From Ptychodera flava (lineage: Eukaryota; Hemichordata; Enteropneusta; Ptychoderidae): a DNA stretch of 64,000 bases. The position numbers and the translations under genes are program-made. How positions within the stretch are numbered: the first letter of the stretch is position 1; the number at the start of each line of letters is the position of its first letter. Shown piece after piece: positions 35,191 through 46,668 of the stretch. The notes under the pieces were generated by a model, which ran no database searches, had not been told where the DNA came from, and saw nothing but the letters and a program-made list of their open reading frames with translations. Location: the NCBI RefSeq assembly GCF_041260155.1, contig NC_091942.1, positions 7,830,501-7,894,500 of the forward strand. Reading direction: 5' to 3'.

Positions 35191-35289
35191 GCAGAATGTT
35201 ATGTATACATAATTGTAAAATACTCTTTAAACCGTAATGAGAAGATAAACTGTTTGCAAAAAATTGGAAATACCACACTCCCATACTTA

Positions 35290-36445
35290 GGGACTGGTCA
35301 GTTTCTTCAGCCTGGGGGGGGGCGTGGATTCATGGGGGGGTCACCCTGTTTTTGACTTTGGTGATAGGGGGGTCACCATGTTTTTGAAATGCCCAATAGG
35401 GGGGGGTCAGTGTGTTTTTGAATTTTGACACAGGCTCATCATTGCCTAAAATGCTAGTGTCAGCCACAAAATTCATCATTCAGTTGTATTTTTCGGCGCG
35501 CCCTTCGGGCGCGTAACTTTAATAATCAGTCATATTTTTCAGCATGCCCAACTTTAACACATCAAGCATACATACATCAGAGATATCTGTAAGTTCAATA
35601 TTTTTCAGCGTGCTCTTCAAGCTCATTACTTTAATATATCATACATCTTTCAGCATGCCTTCAGGTGCATGACTTTAATATACAAGGCATATATATCAGA
35701 GATATCAGGATGTTTCATATTTTTTGGCGCGCCCTTCGGGCGCCATACTTTCAGAGATATCTTGATGTTTGCTAAGTGAAAGTGTACCATTATGAAATCT
35801 GCATTTCATATGAAAAGGATGACAATTCCTGATACTTTTCTGTTCTCTCTGTGAGAATTCAGTATGAGAAAGCAACGTGCACAAATATTTCACAATATAT
35901 ATTTGATATAGTGACTTATTTAGAGATAGAAAAATGACAAGATATCTTTCCTTCTCATTGATGCAATTATTTTCCTTTGTTTCATAGGTTTTCTGTAGAA
36001 AGATGCTTTTTTATGAACAAAATAACAGTTAAAAAGGCAGTTTTTGTCATTATTAGCTGTGCTTTTATGGTTTCAATGTTACACAAGAAAAGGTCCTCTC
36101 AGACACTGTACACATCAGATTTGGCTAAAAAAGCTCTCTATGGCTCCTCAGTAGATTTAATTGGATGGTTGGCAAGTCTTAACACCCATCAAAGTTTTTG
36201 ATTCACTGCTTTTTCCTCTTTGATATTAATGATTGACATCCATTTCTGTACAACAGTTCAGGACATCTGGTTAAGCAGAGAAAGTGTGAAATACATTCAC
36301 AGCTCATTCAAAATACAGCTCATTCAAAATGTACTGTATTTAAACTTTAAGATTGACACTTTGAAATTCCTATCTTACAACTGACATGTCAACAATTTCA
36401 CTAAAACATAGAATGACTATTTAAAATATAAATATATGTAAAATG

Positions 36446-36538
<93 letters not shown>

Positions 36539-36712
36539 GTCCATCTTTTGTTTACCTTTGTCGCGCCCCGGGGGGGGTCACCCTGTTTTAGAAATTTGAA
36601 ATAGGGGGGTCACCCTGTTTTCAAAATTTGGAATAGGGGGGGTCAGCCACTTTTTGACGTCGGCAAAAAATAATCCACCGGCCCCCCCAGGCCGAAGAAA
36701 CTGACCAGTCCC
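35290..36712. mobile_element. Harbinger-like 1.4-kb element, second copy type
   Basis: Inverted ends GGGACTGGTCAGTTTCTTC + AGCCTGGGGG and the inverse CCCCCAGGCCGAAGAAACTGAC + CAGTCCC are flanked by TTA on both sides (35287-35289, 36713-36715). It shares GGGACTGG ends, poly(G) and GGGGGTCACC subterminal words with the 25.1-27.2 kb element but has a different middle: degenerate ~75-bp repeats with CGCGCCCTTCGGGCGC mini-palindromes near 35493 and 35727, then a (TA)n tract. No transposase is visible. Confidence 0.8.
36448..36532. repeat. (TA)n microsatellite
   Basis: About 42 TA units inside the Harbinger-like element. Confidence 0.95.
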
Positions 36713-36719
36713 TTATTGA

Positions 36720-37900
36720 CGTACATACACGTGTATTTGATATAAAGGTGCAATGAACGCTGATTATAAGGGAAAAAGCAAAAAAAAATCAAGCACACAC
36801 ACAAAAAATATTGAAATGATTAAAAACAAAACCAAAAATAGTACTTTCACTACTACAAAAAATAAAACGAACCACCATCAGGTCTGACTAAAAAAGAAAG
36901 AGAATCACAATTGAAAAGTCGACCGAGATCGCGTTGGCATGGCGTTGAGGCTGAAAAGAAACCAAACGAGGTCAGCTTGAAAAAAATCCCCAAAACGAGG
37001 TTACCAAAAAACCCCTGAGGTTAACAAAAAAAAAAAACAAAAAAAAACCAGTAGAAAAAAAGAGGCCGTTCGAGAAAAGAAAACAAGAGTGGGACACCCC
37101 GCAGAAAAAGCCCAATTTGTAATTGAATAATTCTCAAGGGCATGATTCACAGTAAGTGAGGCTACCCACAATCCTCCATGATCTGTACACACGGAGATCA
37201 CTCACTGAACTGAAGCAAATTTCTTCTGTACACAGAACAACTCGGTCCATATTTCAAAATTTTGGCAACATAGTTCTGATAATCATAATTTTCTGATTTC
37301 TCACTGTGAATAATGAGAAGATCACACCCTTTTCCGCGGAATAGATAGCAATTTTGTAATTTTGTCGACATAGATTTTTGACAGCCATACACAATATTTC
37401 CAAGGAAACTAAGGGAATAAGTTGCATCTGTGTTGGCAAAAGAAAGGGTATTGATTTTTTTTAATGTTCGTAACAAAGGAAATTTGCATGTCTGACAGGT
37501 GGTATGATGAGACCATCTTAGTTGCTGATAACTTTATCTTGACAAGTGTGCAATTTTTAGCACCTCCAAACATCAACTTCTCATTCAATTTACTCTTGAA
37601 TTTTAAACATAATCAATAATTTTGGAACATAGTCTTAACAAATAATCCTGAACTTGAATTGTAAGTTAAAAATTGTTAAGAAACTAATAAAATTGAAAAA
37701 GCCTTTAGCAAAAAATGTCTGAGTGAACAAATCAAGGGGAATTGTGGGTAGCCTCACTTACTGTGTAATTGTTACAGTTTAATGCCAGAGGGTTTTGGAT
37801 CATCACACTCGGATGTTGGACAAGATATTTGGGGTATTTCAGCGATAACTCTGAGCTTCTAGTCTTCAATATCATCTCATGGACGTCCAAGTTACGTCCC
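36720..37900. other. Non-coding stretch
   Basis: No gene supported. A nearly repeated phrase, GTGGGTAGCCTCACTTACTG near 37745 and its inverse at 37150, brackets about 0.6 kb and may be the ends of another element. Confidence 0.35.
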
Positions 37901-38161
37901 ATTCTATATTAAACAGTTACTTGTAAGTGGACAAAACACTCGTGGTGGTTCGTCGGCTGCAAGCGGTCCCCTCGCTCATGGCGTGCCTCAATGTACACTC
38001 GAGGTTGTTAGCCAGCGGCCGGCGGTCCTGTCGCTGGTACAGTACACACCGGCGACCAGCGATCCCTCGCTGTACAGTGTAGGGCCTCCTCTCCCAAACT
38101 ATACACAGTCTGTGCCCAAACCACGGAGTCCTACCCCAACAAAATGATGGCTCGCCGCTGG

Positions 38162-38266
38162 CCCACGGTTACGTGTGGTTCGATACATAGCGGCCGCCGT
38201 GTGTATGCATAGTAAAATTGCTACCACGCAGCGGCCGCTATGTATCGAACCACACGTAACCGTGGG
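38162..38266. repeat. Palindrome with perfect 36-bp arms
   Basis: CCCACGGTTACGTGTGGTTC ... GCGGCCGC at 38162-38197 and its exact inverse at 38231-38266, with a 33-base loop. Confidence 0.93.
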
Positions 38267-38428
38267 TTTAGCCTCTGAACGGAGTGTGGCAAAGGCAAAA
38301 ATACTCAGGCTAAAACACTCCGTTTAGATTCGAGGCAACGTTTTCACTAGTACATGTAGAACGCGAAACGCGCCCGACTTGACAAACACTGATCAAGCTG
38401 ACGCTATTTCTCTGTATACTGTAACTCT

Positions 38429-38511
38429 GGGTGGCAGAGCTGTAAGTTACCGGCGTTATACGGCCAGGCCGTATAGGCCCTAACGCCGGTAACTCCACAG
38501 CCCTGCCACCC
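38429..38511. repeat. Palindrome with ~30-bp arms
   Basis: GGGTGGCAG at the left and CTGCCACCC at the right, with GTTACCGGCGTTA and TAACGCCGGTAAC inside. A few mismatches, and a second CGGCCAGGCCG stem at the tip. Confidence 0.88.
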
Positions 38512-38714
38512 ATGTATAGGCTACTGCACAAATATCGTAGCTCCATATATTGGACGGTGTGGAGATGAAGCTTTCTGCAATGGGGATCGACATGTTTGTA
38601 TGTGCCGGTCCGACGCGGTTTAGCCCTGCGAGTATAGACGACATGGACGAGGAATTACCAAACAACGAGGTGGTTTATTATCATCGTATTTGAATTCACT
38701 CCATTGTAGAAATC

Positions 38715-38808
38715 CACGGTTACATGATGTGGTTCGATACATAGCGGCCGCCGCCGGGTAATGCATACCATGCGGCGGCCGCTATGTATCGAACCACACG
38801 TAACCGTG
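38715..38808. repeat. Second copy of the GCGGCCGC palindrome
   Basis: Same arm sequence as 38162-38266 (GGTTCGATACATAGCGGCCGC) with one small indel, 450 bp away. The loops differ. Confidence 0.92.
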
Positions 38809-38827
38809 AAGAAATCATATAATTAAA

Positions 38828-39010
38828 TAATAACACACGCCAGCAAGGGCAAGATCACGATTTGTTGCCCGCCCAAGGGCTGGTGCTCATGACGGTAATA
38901 TTGATGATGCCCGAGCCGAAGGCGAGGGTATCATCAATATTACCGTCATGAGCACCAGCCCGAGGGCAGGCAACAAATCGTGATCTTGCCCGAGCTAGCG
39001 TGTGTTATTA
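38828..39010. repeat. Long palindrome with ~80-bp arms
   Basis: TAATAACACACGC to GATGATGCCC pairs with GGTATCATC to GCGTGTGTTATTA with few mismatches. The loop carries GAGCCGAAGGCGAGGG. Confidence 0.92.
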
Positions 39011-39718
39011 ATTTTATTACACCGAACAGACACTTGTTTTCGAAACTTTGCTCAGAATGCAGTCAAGTGTCGATCGAGACTCGCCACAGTGAAACGTTCT
39101 ATTTGTTGCTCGATCGCAATGCTACATGAAGTTGAATTAACGTCTAAAAACGAAGACAGTGTTGTTCAAGATTTTCTCATTTAATGTACTAAACGTCGTC
39201 GTGAACTTCAGGTCGAGCTAATTTCTTGAACCTTTTCAAAAGCCATTGCTTTACAGAAAATAGCAAGCAAATTTACGCGATGATGTGGTACGCGCAGAAA
39301 GTATACGCGCGGTATTCCAGAACGTGGTAGCGGGCTATATCACTGCACGCGACAGGGCTATATCAGCGCACGCGACAGGCTATATCACCTAAGCCATGTT
39401 CTATCACTTTTTGTTCTGTATCACGTGAGTGAGGCTCAGCCAATCACAGTACCTGAATAAAAAGTAAGGTGTAATAAACGGTGATGACAGAGCGTGGGAG
39501 GCCTGCAGTTCGCTCCCTGCCATACCGCACCTAAGGCATCCATGTGTTCGCAGTGTTGCTATGAAGGGTCATGGGTTGCGGTTGTACGTCTCGCTCGTGA
39601 TCTGAATTGTGGACTGTCTGAAATTGGCTCAGTTAACTTGACTCTCTTAGCTATTCGCTGTTAACCTGACGTTCTTTAGGTGATATTGCCCACTTCACTT
39701 CATCAAGTATGGTTTCAA

Positions 39719-39755
39719 GTAGCTCTGCGTGGCAGGGCCCAGCCAAACAGAGCTA
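39719..39755. repeat. Small hairpin followed by AGGATTCAAG
   Basis: AGCTCTG ... CAGAGCT arms with an inner GGC/GCC stem, directly followed by AGGATTCAAG, the same word that follows the larger hairpin at 39766-39857. Confidence 0.65.
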
Positions 39756-39765
39756 GGATTCAAGT

Positions 39766-39857
39766 AGCCCTGCGTACGATGCTGTGTGTTCCGCTACAGC
39801 TAATCGCCGAGCGGGGCGATTAGCTGTAGCGGAACACACAGCATCGTACGCAGGGCT
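39766..39857. repeat. Palindrome with perfect 43-bp arms and 6-base loop
   Basis: Arms 39766-39808 and 39815-39857 are exact inverses. GCTAGGATTCAAG occurs at 39752-39764 and 39855-39867 on either side. Open frames on both strands read the same peptide because of the symmetry and are not genes. Confidence 0.95.
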
Positions 39858-40689
39858 AGGATTCAAGATGTCAAAGTTATCACTGAAATGCTCAATTAAT
39901 ATTTCGTCAAATATTGGAGTACGTGGTGATCGGATTCCCAGCTGTTGGGGATTCATCGATCGAAGGAAACGTGAACAATGAGTGTTTTGAATAAATTAAT
40001 AGTAATTTCGCGCGTTTGGGTTTTTTCTGTGGCGAGTGCTCGTTTTTTTTTTCGTTTTTTTCTTTTTCTTTTTTTTTTTGCTGTGGCGAGTGCTCATTTG
40101 TTTTTTTCTTTTCACAGGCCCACACGTTTTTTGTATTTGCTCTGTCCATGGCATTTTTTTTTAATTTTTATTTTTTTTTTATTTTTTTAGTAGATGATGT
40201 CCACTTTTGTCTAGAGCCATCACTTCCGAATTTTTTCTCTGATTTTCTCTGATTTTCTCTCTTTACTGTCAAAGCGGCTGGTGGCTCATATTATATTTTT
40301 GATTTTCTATACATAAGTTCGTATTGAGTACATAAATAATTTTATGTATGCATGGCTTTTTTTGTCTGATTCTTTTATAATGATTTTCTGTATGTGGTTC
40401 ACATTTCAATTTTTTGTAAAAATTTTTCCGAGTGGTAGTAGTAGTTTTTAGTGATTTTCTTGTGATTTTTGTATACGTACCACAGTATAACATATTTTAC
40501 TTTTTTGTTTTGTAAAATCAGCACTCATTGCACCTTTTACGGGAACTATTATACGTGTATGTATGTCGATAAGTATTGATGTATGACTTTTTCAAATCGT
40601 TGACAATTGTTTATTTCCTAATTACGCTTTAAAGAATATTCTCAAGTTAAAGTGAAGTATTAAATGACATTTTTCTATCTTTTGTTTTT

Positions 40690-40810
40690 TAATTATACTT
40701 TTCTTACTTATTTCCTTCCTTAATGACACCGAATTTTTATTTCAATCGAGAAAGACAGTTTATTTTTGCACTGAATCGATAAATATTTATGAAACATTTG
40801 GCGCGCTGCA
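40690..40810. repeat. AT-rich dispersed repeat, inverted partner of 34.9-35.2 kb
   Basis: TTTATTTCAATCGAGAAAGA and GAAACATTTGGCGCGC match the partner copy in reverse. Confidence 0.6.
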
Positions 40811-42680
40811 GGGAAATTAGTATAAAAAATATCAAGATTTTGCATGTTACAGATAAAGTTAAAATTTGTCTGAGATCTTGATAAAAAAGGAGTTTCAAGA
40901 TATTCGTATGTGCTGACACTGGTCTAAAAAGAGCAGTAAGACGCAACGTAAAAGCAGGAAAGTTAAAATTAATTTGTGCAAGCACATCTGGTACACAATA
41001 TAATAAGAGTGTAGGATTTTAAAAAGAAACTGTCTAAAAATTTTCGCCTGTTAGTCTGTTTTAAAAATTTTTGAGATGTACTTGGTCTTTCCCACTCGAT
41101 CGATGCAGTCACCGATCCAGACACTACTTTCTTTACGGACAATCTTCCCTGGCTAACCAAAGCACTCCGCATGACAACAAAGTCACTCATCTATACAAAT
41201 GATCCACCCATACTAGAAAAAAGTTCAGACAGCGCACTAAAACAAGCAACAAAACACTCAGACAATTTTCTGCACTTCGGATTGACACGGGCTCACTCAA
41301 GGTCATTTACCCGACGAGTAAAATGGACTGAAGAAGTTTTAGGCATGCAGTTCTTTCCTCTTTTGGTCCCAATCAATTAGGGGAAGATATTGTTTCGAAG
41401 CTAAATGTCTTCTAAAAGGAATGCAACACTCAAAGTTTTTGACTGCATTAAAGCTTACCTACCTGTCGAGGCCTCTCATCCAATTATTGAACTTCTACGT
41501 AGTTTTTGTGCTTGTAAAAGGTCATATATATGCTTGAATATAAGCTTTACATGTGCAGAAAGGTTACTTTTTTGAATTTCCAGAGGAAAAAAAACGGGAA
41601 AATTTGGCCATTTGGAGACTGTTTAGCGCTCCTATTTTTGTCTGGGGTACCGAAAAACGCCCTCACACGGCCGAGTACTCGCCTCTGCTTTCCTGGGAGG
41701 GACAACTAAACTCTCCACCTCACTTATCACATCCCGTAGGAGCATGAAGCATCTTTTTATCACGTGTCATTTACATCCTAATCTCAAGTTAAACAAGAAC
41801 TTCTGCATGTTGGAAAACTAGACCTCATTTTGTCTTTGGATGGAAGCATTGATTGTATGCTAAACCTGCTATGTGTTTATTTGAACAGATGAGATAAGCA
41901 CATTAGAAAAAAAGACAAATGACTGTAGAGGGCGCTATATCATGTACAATTGACTATTTTTGGTCACCTGAAGTGGACTTGAAGGCACTATTAAATATTG
42001 GGGTTAACACTTGACAATATGCGAAGAAAAGAATGTAGATATATACCAATACGTTATGAAAATATTTGGTGTAGGGACAGAAGTAATTAACCTGGCATGT
42101 GGATTGCTTAGACTATAATGTATAATTGCAATAATAGGAATGGAGAAGTTGATGGTCAAAGTCATTTATCGTTGTAGAAATTGGAAGATTTAATTGTCAA
42201 TGTGGTTGGATAGTCTTCTGTATTCAGTGTTTGCCAGACGCTTAGCATGTCTGAGATATCTGTGAGGATGGATGGTGTCGCACAGACGGAAGCCAATCTG
42301 AGTCCCGTGGATGAATGAAAAATCAGAGGCAATCATGTGGTGTTTTGGACAACTGAAACAAATGACCAAACATACACTGATACCAGTACTGGCAGTAATT
42401 AAAAATGGCTGCTGTACCCGGTGTCAACTCAATGGGAGAAAATACCATTTTCCACTTTAAGACTGTGACAATACCCTACAGCCTCAACAGGAGTCCAAGC
42501 TAGTAGCAGACCAGCCACAGTATTTTAAATTTGGGAGTTTGAATATAATTAACCAACGTGCAATCTCAACAACATAAAAACACTAGCTTTGTGTAGGATG
42601 TCATCAAATACAGTATACAGAAAATATTTCATGTCGAATGAGCAGTGTGAGATGTCATTTAAAATAAACCTTGCTTGGAT
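40811..42680. other. Non-coding stretch
   Basis: The open frame at 41171-41380 reads fairly like protein but has no known domain and stops on both sides. Nothing else is supported. Confidence 0.35.
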
Positions 42681-42684
42681 GAGG

Positions 42685-43043
42685 TTAAGGTAGAATGCGC
42701 CTCGAGGACAGACATTCAGACTCTCAAATTTCTACAATTCTTTTCTGATCTACTACTTGTGGAAGTTTATTTTAAAGCTCTTGGTGTAAGAAAACTTTCA
42801 CTGGCTTTGTTTTTTTCAACAATCCAAAATTTCATCTTTCCCCATAGAGTTAACACAGAGATGGTGGCCATTTTGTATTTCAAACATCGGTAAATTTTGC
42901 GTAATTTGTTTCTCTGGTACCAAAATTTGCACAGTGATCGCCTATTTTTTATTCTTGATTTTAAAAGAGAACGGTTGAAAGATTCCTTTAGGAAAGTTTG
43001 AGCAAAAGTGAAAGACTTTCACTTTCGAGGTGCGAACTTCCTT
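42685..43043 (+). repeat. MITE family 1, full-length copy
   Basis: TTAAGGTAGAATGCGCCTCG at the left end, GAGTTAACACAGAGATGGTGG in the middle and TTTCACTTTCGAGGTGCGAAC at the right end. Confidence 0.85.
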
Positions 43044-43044
43044 T

Positions 43045-45054
43045 CACTGATATTATGTTGTCATTCACTGTCAGTTTTTCTACCTTGTCATGTTTCACAA
43101 TATTAATAAGACCAAGTAATACACTAATAAATGTATGTACTGCGATTAAATTTTATAAAATCATAATACTTTATTATAAAAAGTCAATTTTATACAAAAG
43201 GGTTTTTTTTGTTTCTGATTTTCTTCAATTCATGTTTTGATGATCACAGCTTCTACCAAGTAAACATCAATTATACAGTGACATTACTTTGCAGTGGAAA
43301 TACAGAAGTTACTTAAATAACAAACCAAAAAAATGTGGAATATATCACAGGCTGAGTTTGTTTTGAAAAATATCATTTAAATTGTAAAATACATTTTCTA
43401 TGTGCATAGATGTCTTGAGGAAGTACATATATGTAAAAAGAATCGATTTCTAGCTTTTACAACGTCAAACACTGGAAATAAACAGACTGTAATTTACAGG
43501 TGTTACCATCAGAAACCACCCTACTGAACATTCTGCATAGATCAATTGAGTACTGATAATCAGGGAAGATAGGTTGTTATATTTCATTTCACAAATGGTG
43601 ATTCCCTAAAGTAAATTTTTTGTCAAGAAACAAAATCTTTCTTTTACCGTGCACGGATGTGATTGTCAAAGATACACCAAAATTGCACTCTGGTACATTC
43701 TTTCTCATGACATTACCAAAAAAAAAAGACAAACATGACGGTGAAATTTTTCATTTATCGCCAAACTTTACATACATACAATTTATATATATAATATATA
43801 TAGGAGCTGTAAATGACGCCAGAAATTCTTTCATACATATCGTACTATGTCAAGCTTCACAAATTATAATTAAAAGTATAAATAAAGAAATAACAACTGC
43901 AGCAATCTGAGTGGGGAAATCTCTATACACAGATACATTAAGTATGGCAATAAAGTTTACAAGTTTGATATGCAGCTAAATGACATATATTGAAATTCTA
44001 AACACTTTTGCTGACAAACAAAATCATGTATCATGGCTACTATGGAAGAAAAAGTAATTATTCTAGTATAATGGAAGATTCACAAGTTTTTGATCTCTTC
44101 TAATTTATGAGTACAATTAAAGATAATTTTTATTTACCTTTTGGGTTTAAAATTAATGTGACACAAACATGAGCAGTATGCTTTGTATTACTGGCTTTCA
44201 TGGGAAGGCAATGATAGAAGTCAACCCAGTATTGGAGTCCTATTTGCTGGACTTGTCTTTACTGTGGAAGCCAAAAGACAGTAAAATTTATTTCTAGAGT
44301 ATCGTTTTCTGACTCTTCATGTGTATGCTGAGGTAACAAATGTTGATTATCTTTAAACGACGACAAAGCTGCCCAGCGGGGAGGACCTCATTGGTGCTGC
44401 CATCTACAAGTCTCTCTGATCACGTGTTTGAGTCGGCTTGACAAATCAGCTTCAGAATTCAAGGGAGAGAGAGGCTTCGCAGCATTCTGTTGACAGGCGA
44501 ATACGTTCAGTTGCACTGAGTGAGACAAGCTGCTGTTGCCAAGTGATCAAGTTGAATTGTAGAAAGCTGATCATCAGTCTGTCATTTTGAGAAACAGTTG
44601 CCTGGGTCAAAAGTGTGTGAAAAAACACCACCATCGCTTCATCAGTAGACTGCCTGGGTTAACTTCTACAGATATACTGAATATAATATGATTTTTCTAT
44701 ATCCAGGATTTTTTATAGTACTAAGGACAATGCTCAAAAATGTGATTGTCTGGATATAACGACAGATTATCTAAAAACTCAGTACTCGGAATATTAGCTG
44801 CATTGGTTTCACTTAATTAAATCCTAAATAACACTGCTCACATTTGCAATTTTTTTAATGGATTATTAAATCTCTCAACTTTTCAAAAAAAAATTTAAAT
44901 TAAACACTTATCAATAATACAGGTGAACTGTTTCATTGTGTTCCTTAATCGTAGACAAAAAACGGTAATGAAATGTACTCAGTGTTTTCTTCATTAAAAA
45001 AGTTTTTAGTTCTTCTTTCCCACAAAATACTCATTTTCGTAATGAAGTATTGCT
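43045..45054. other. AT-rich stretch, in part the 3' UTR of the EGF gene
   Basis: No coding exon found. A minus-strand AATAAA at 44287-44292 lies about 760 bp beyond the EGF gene's stop and could end its transcript. Confidence 0.35.
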
Positions 45055-45203
45055 TCATTCCTTTTTCTTTCTTCTCCTCGTACAGAGTAGGATGATAATG
45101 AATACTATGATGAGCACAGCTAGTGCCACAATAATGCCAATCCACCATGGATCCAGACCCAAATTGCTGGTGATGCCACCTCCAGTGCCAATATCGGTGG
45201 AAC
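45055..45203 (-). CDS. EGF gene last exon (18): transmembrane segment and tail
   Basis: Acceptor ATATCCAG|. It encodes [18 protein letters not shown], a ~21-residue hydrophobic helix starting WWIGIIV, and CTRRRKKKE before TGA at 45057-45055. Basic residues right after the helix give type I orientation. Confidence 0.88.
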
Positions 45204-46634
45204 CTGGATATTAACGAGAGGAAATATTCAATTATGGACCTACATGTAACATTTTCGTCACTGAACTTTGGAGGAGCTGCCCAACGTTTTCAATAAAATC
45301 AATATACAAATAAATGGGGTATGTTTTTTCAAGTGGCATCTCTGGATACAACTGTTTTCATTGTGGATATTTATATTTACGTCTCATTCTCATGGCATCA
45401 TTATTACTATGATTATTCTTAAAATTTAAAATTTAATGACATTTTTCCTAGGATGGCATCCAAGAAGACTGCCTATCAAGGAATCATGTAACCTACATTG
45501 AGATGAAAGTGTTTCACAGCAAATACTGAACATCTAAAGACATTTTCAATTTTGGTATTTCTCCAACAGACTTACCAGTTTGGCAGTTGACACCAGAAAA
45601 TCCACTCTTGCACACACACGTGTAGCGATTGATGTAATCTATGCATGTTCCACCATTCTGACATGGGTTACTGGCACACTCGTTAATGTCTGTTGAAAAA
45701 TTTTATAAAGCACATTCAGGCATTGAAAATCTCACAGAAGAAAGTTTTAAATGCCTTCATATTAAGAACGATCACAGCATATCATCATGCGAACTAGTGG
45801 ACCTGGTAATTCATTTAATACAGAATAATACAAATTATTGGTTCCAGTTTCAATGTCTTTCCTCAAAACTCTATACTTTCAACAAAATGACAATTAAAAG
45901 TTGTGCATGAGTATGAAACAAGGGTCAAAATTCTATATTAAAGGCAACATTTATGGATTAAAAGTCAACATGAGGCACAAAATTAGGGCTGACACCGTGG
46001 TACATATGATTACACCATAAAATAGCAGTGCTTGTACCTGAGGTGTACATATCATTACATTGAAAGCGATAGCAATAGACGATGTTCCGCTGATTGCGAG
46101 ACCTCGCGAGACTTTAATACATGCCCGTAGAAACAGGTTTTCAGCTTAGTAATACAAGTCAAACTTTGTATGGAACTAGAAAAAGTGCAGAACTGAGCAA
46201 AGATTGCAACTTCATATATTTTATGCAGTGTTTAACGTAATTAGCGACTTGTCCTGTTTTACGCAGTTTGTCCTGTGTTGCGAGAACACGTCCACTGCGA
46301 ACCACATATTCTCGCGATATCTCGGAATGTCTCACGCGGTTCGGAACATGGTCTATTGGCCCAGCCTCAGTCTATTCCTCCTTTGTATGATTTGCTGTTT
46401 TCTCAAAGAGTAGCATTCAAGAAAATTGATACTAACTTGTCTGACACAGCTGTCCTGTGTAGCCACCTATACATAAACATCTGTAAGAACCTTGTGTGTT
46501 CTCACATGTTGCACTGTTCACACATGGCCTGGTTGTCGTACACTCATCTATATCTGGAAGTTGAATCAGACTTGCCAAGATTAGTCATACTGTAACAAAT
46601 TACAAAGGATTTAATATGCTGTACCGTAAAAAAA

Positions 46635-46668
<34 letters not shown>

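Noticed and set aside
34679..35284. 201-codon minus-strand open frame rich in Phe, Ile and Tyr
   Set aside because: Very AT-rich, overlaps a dispersed repeat with an inverted copy at 40.7 kb, and shows no domain; the residue bias follows base composition.
39753..39981. Two facing frames that encode nearly the same peptide (SATANR..GRLAVAEHTASYAG)
   Set aside because: Produced by the perfect palindrome at 39766-39857, which reads the same on both strands.
41171..41380. 69-codon frame with balanced codon use
   Set aside because: No family, stops on both sides and no convincing splice sites.
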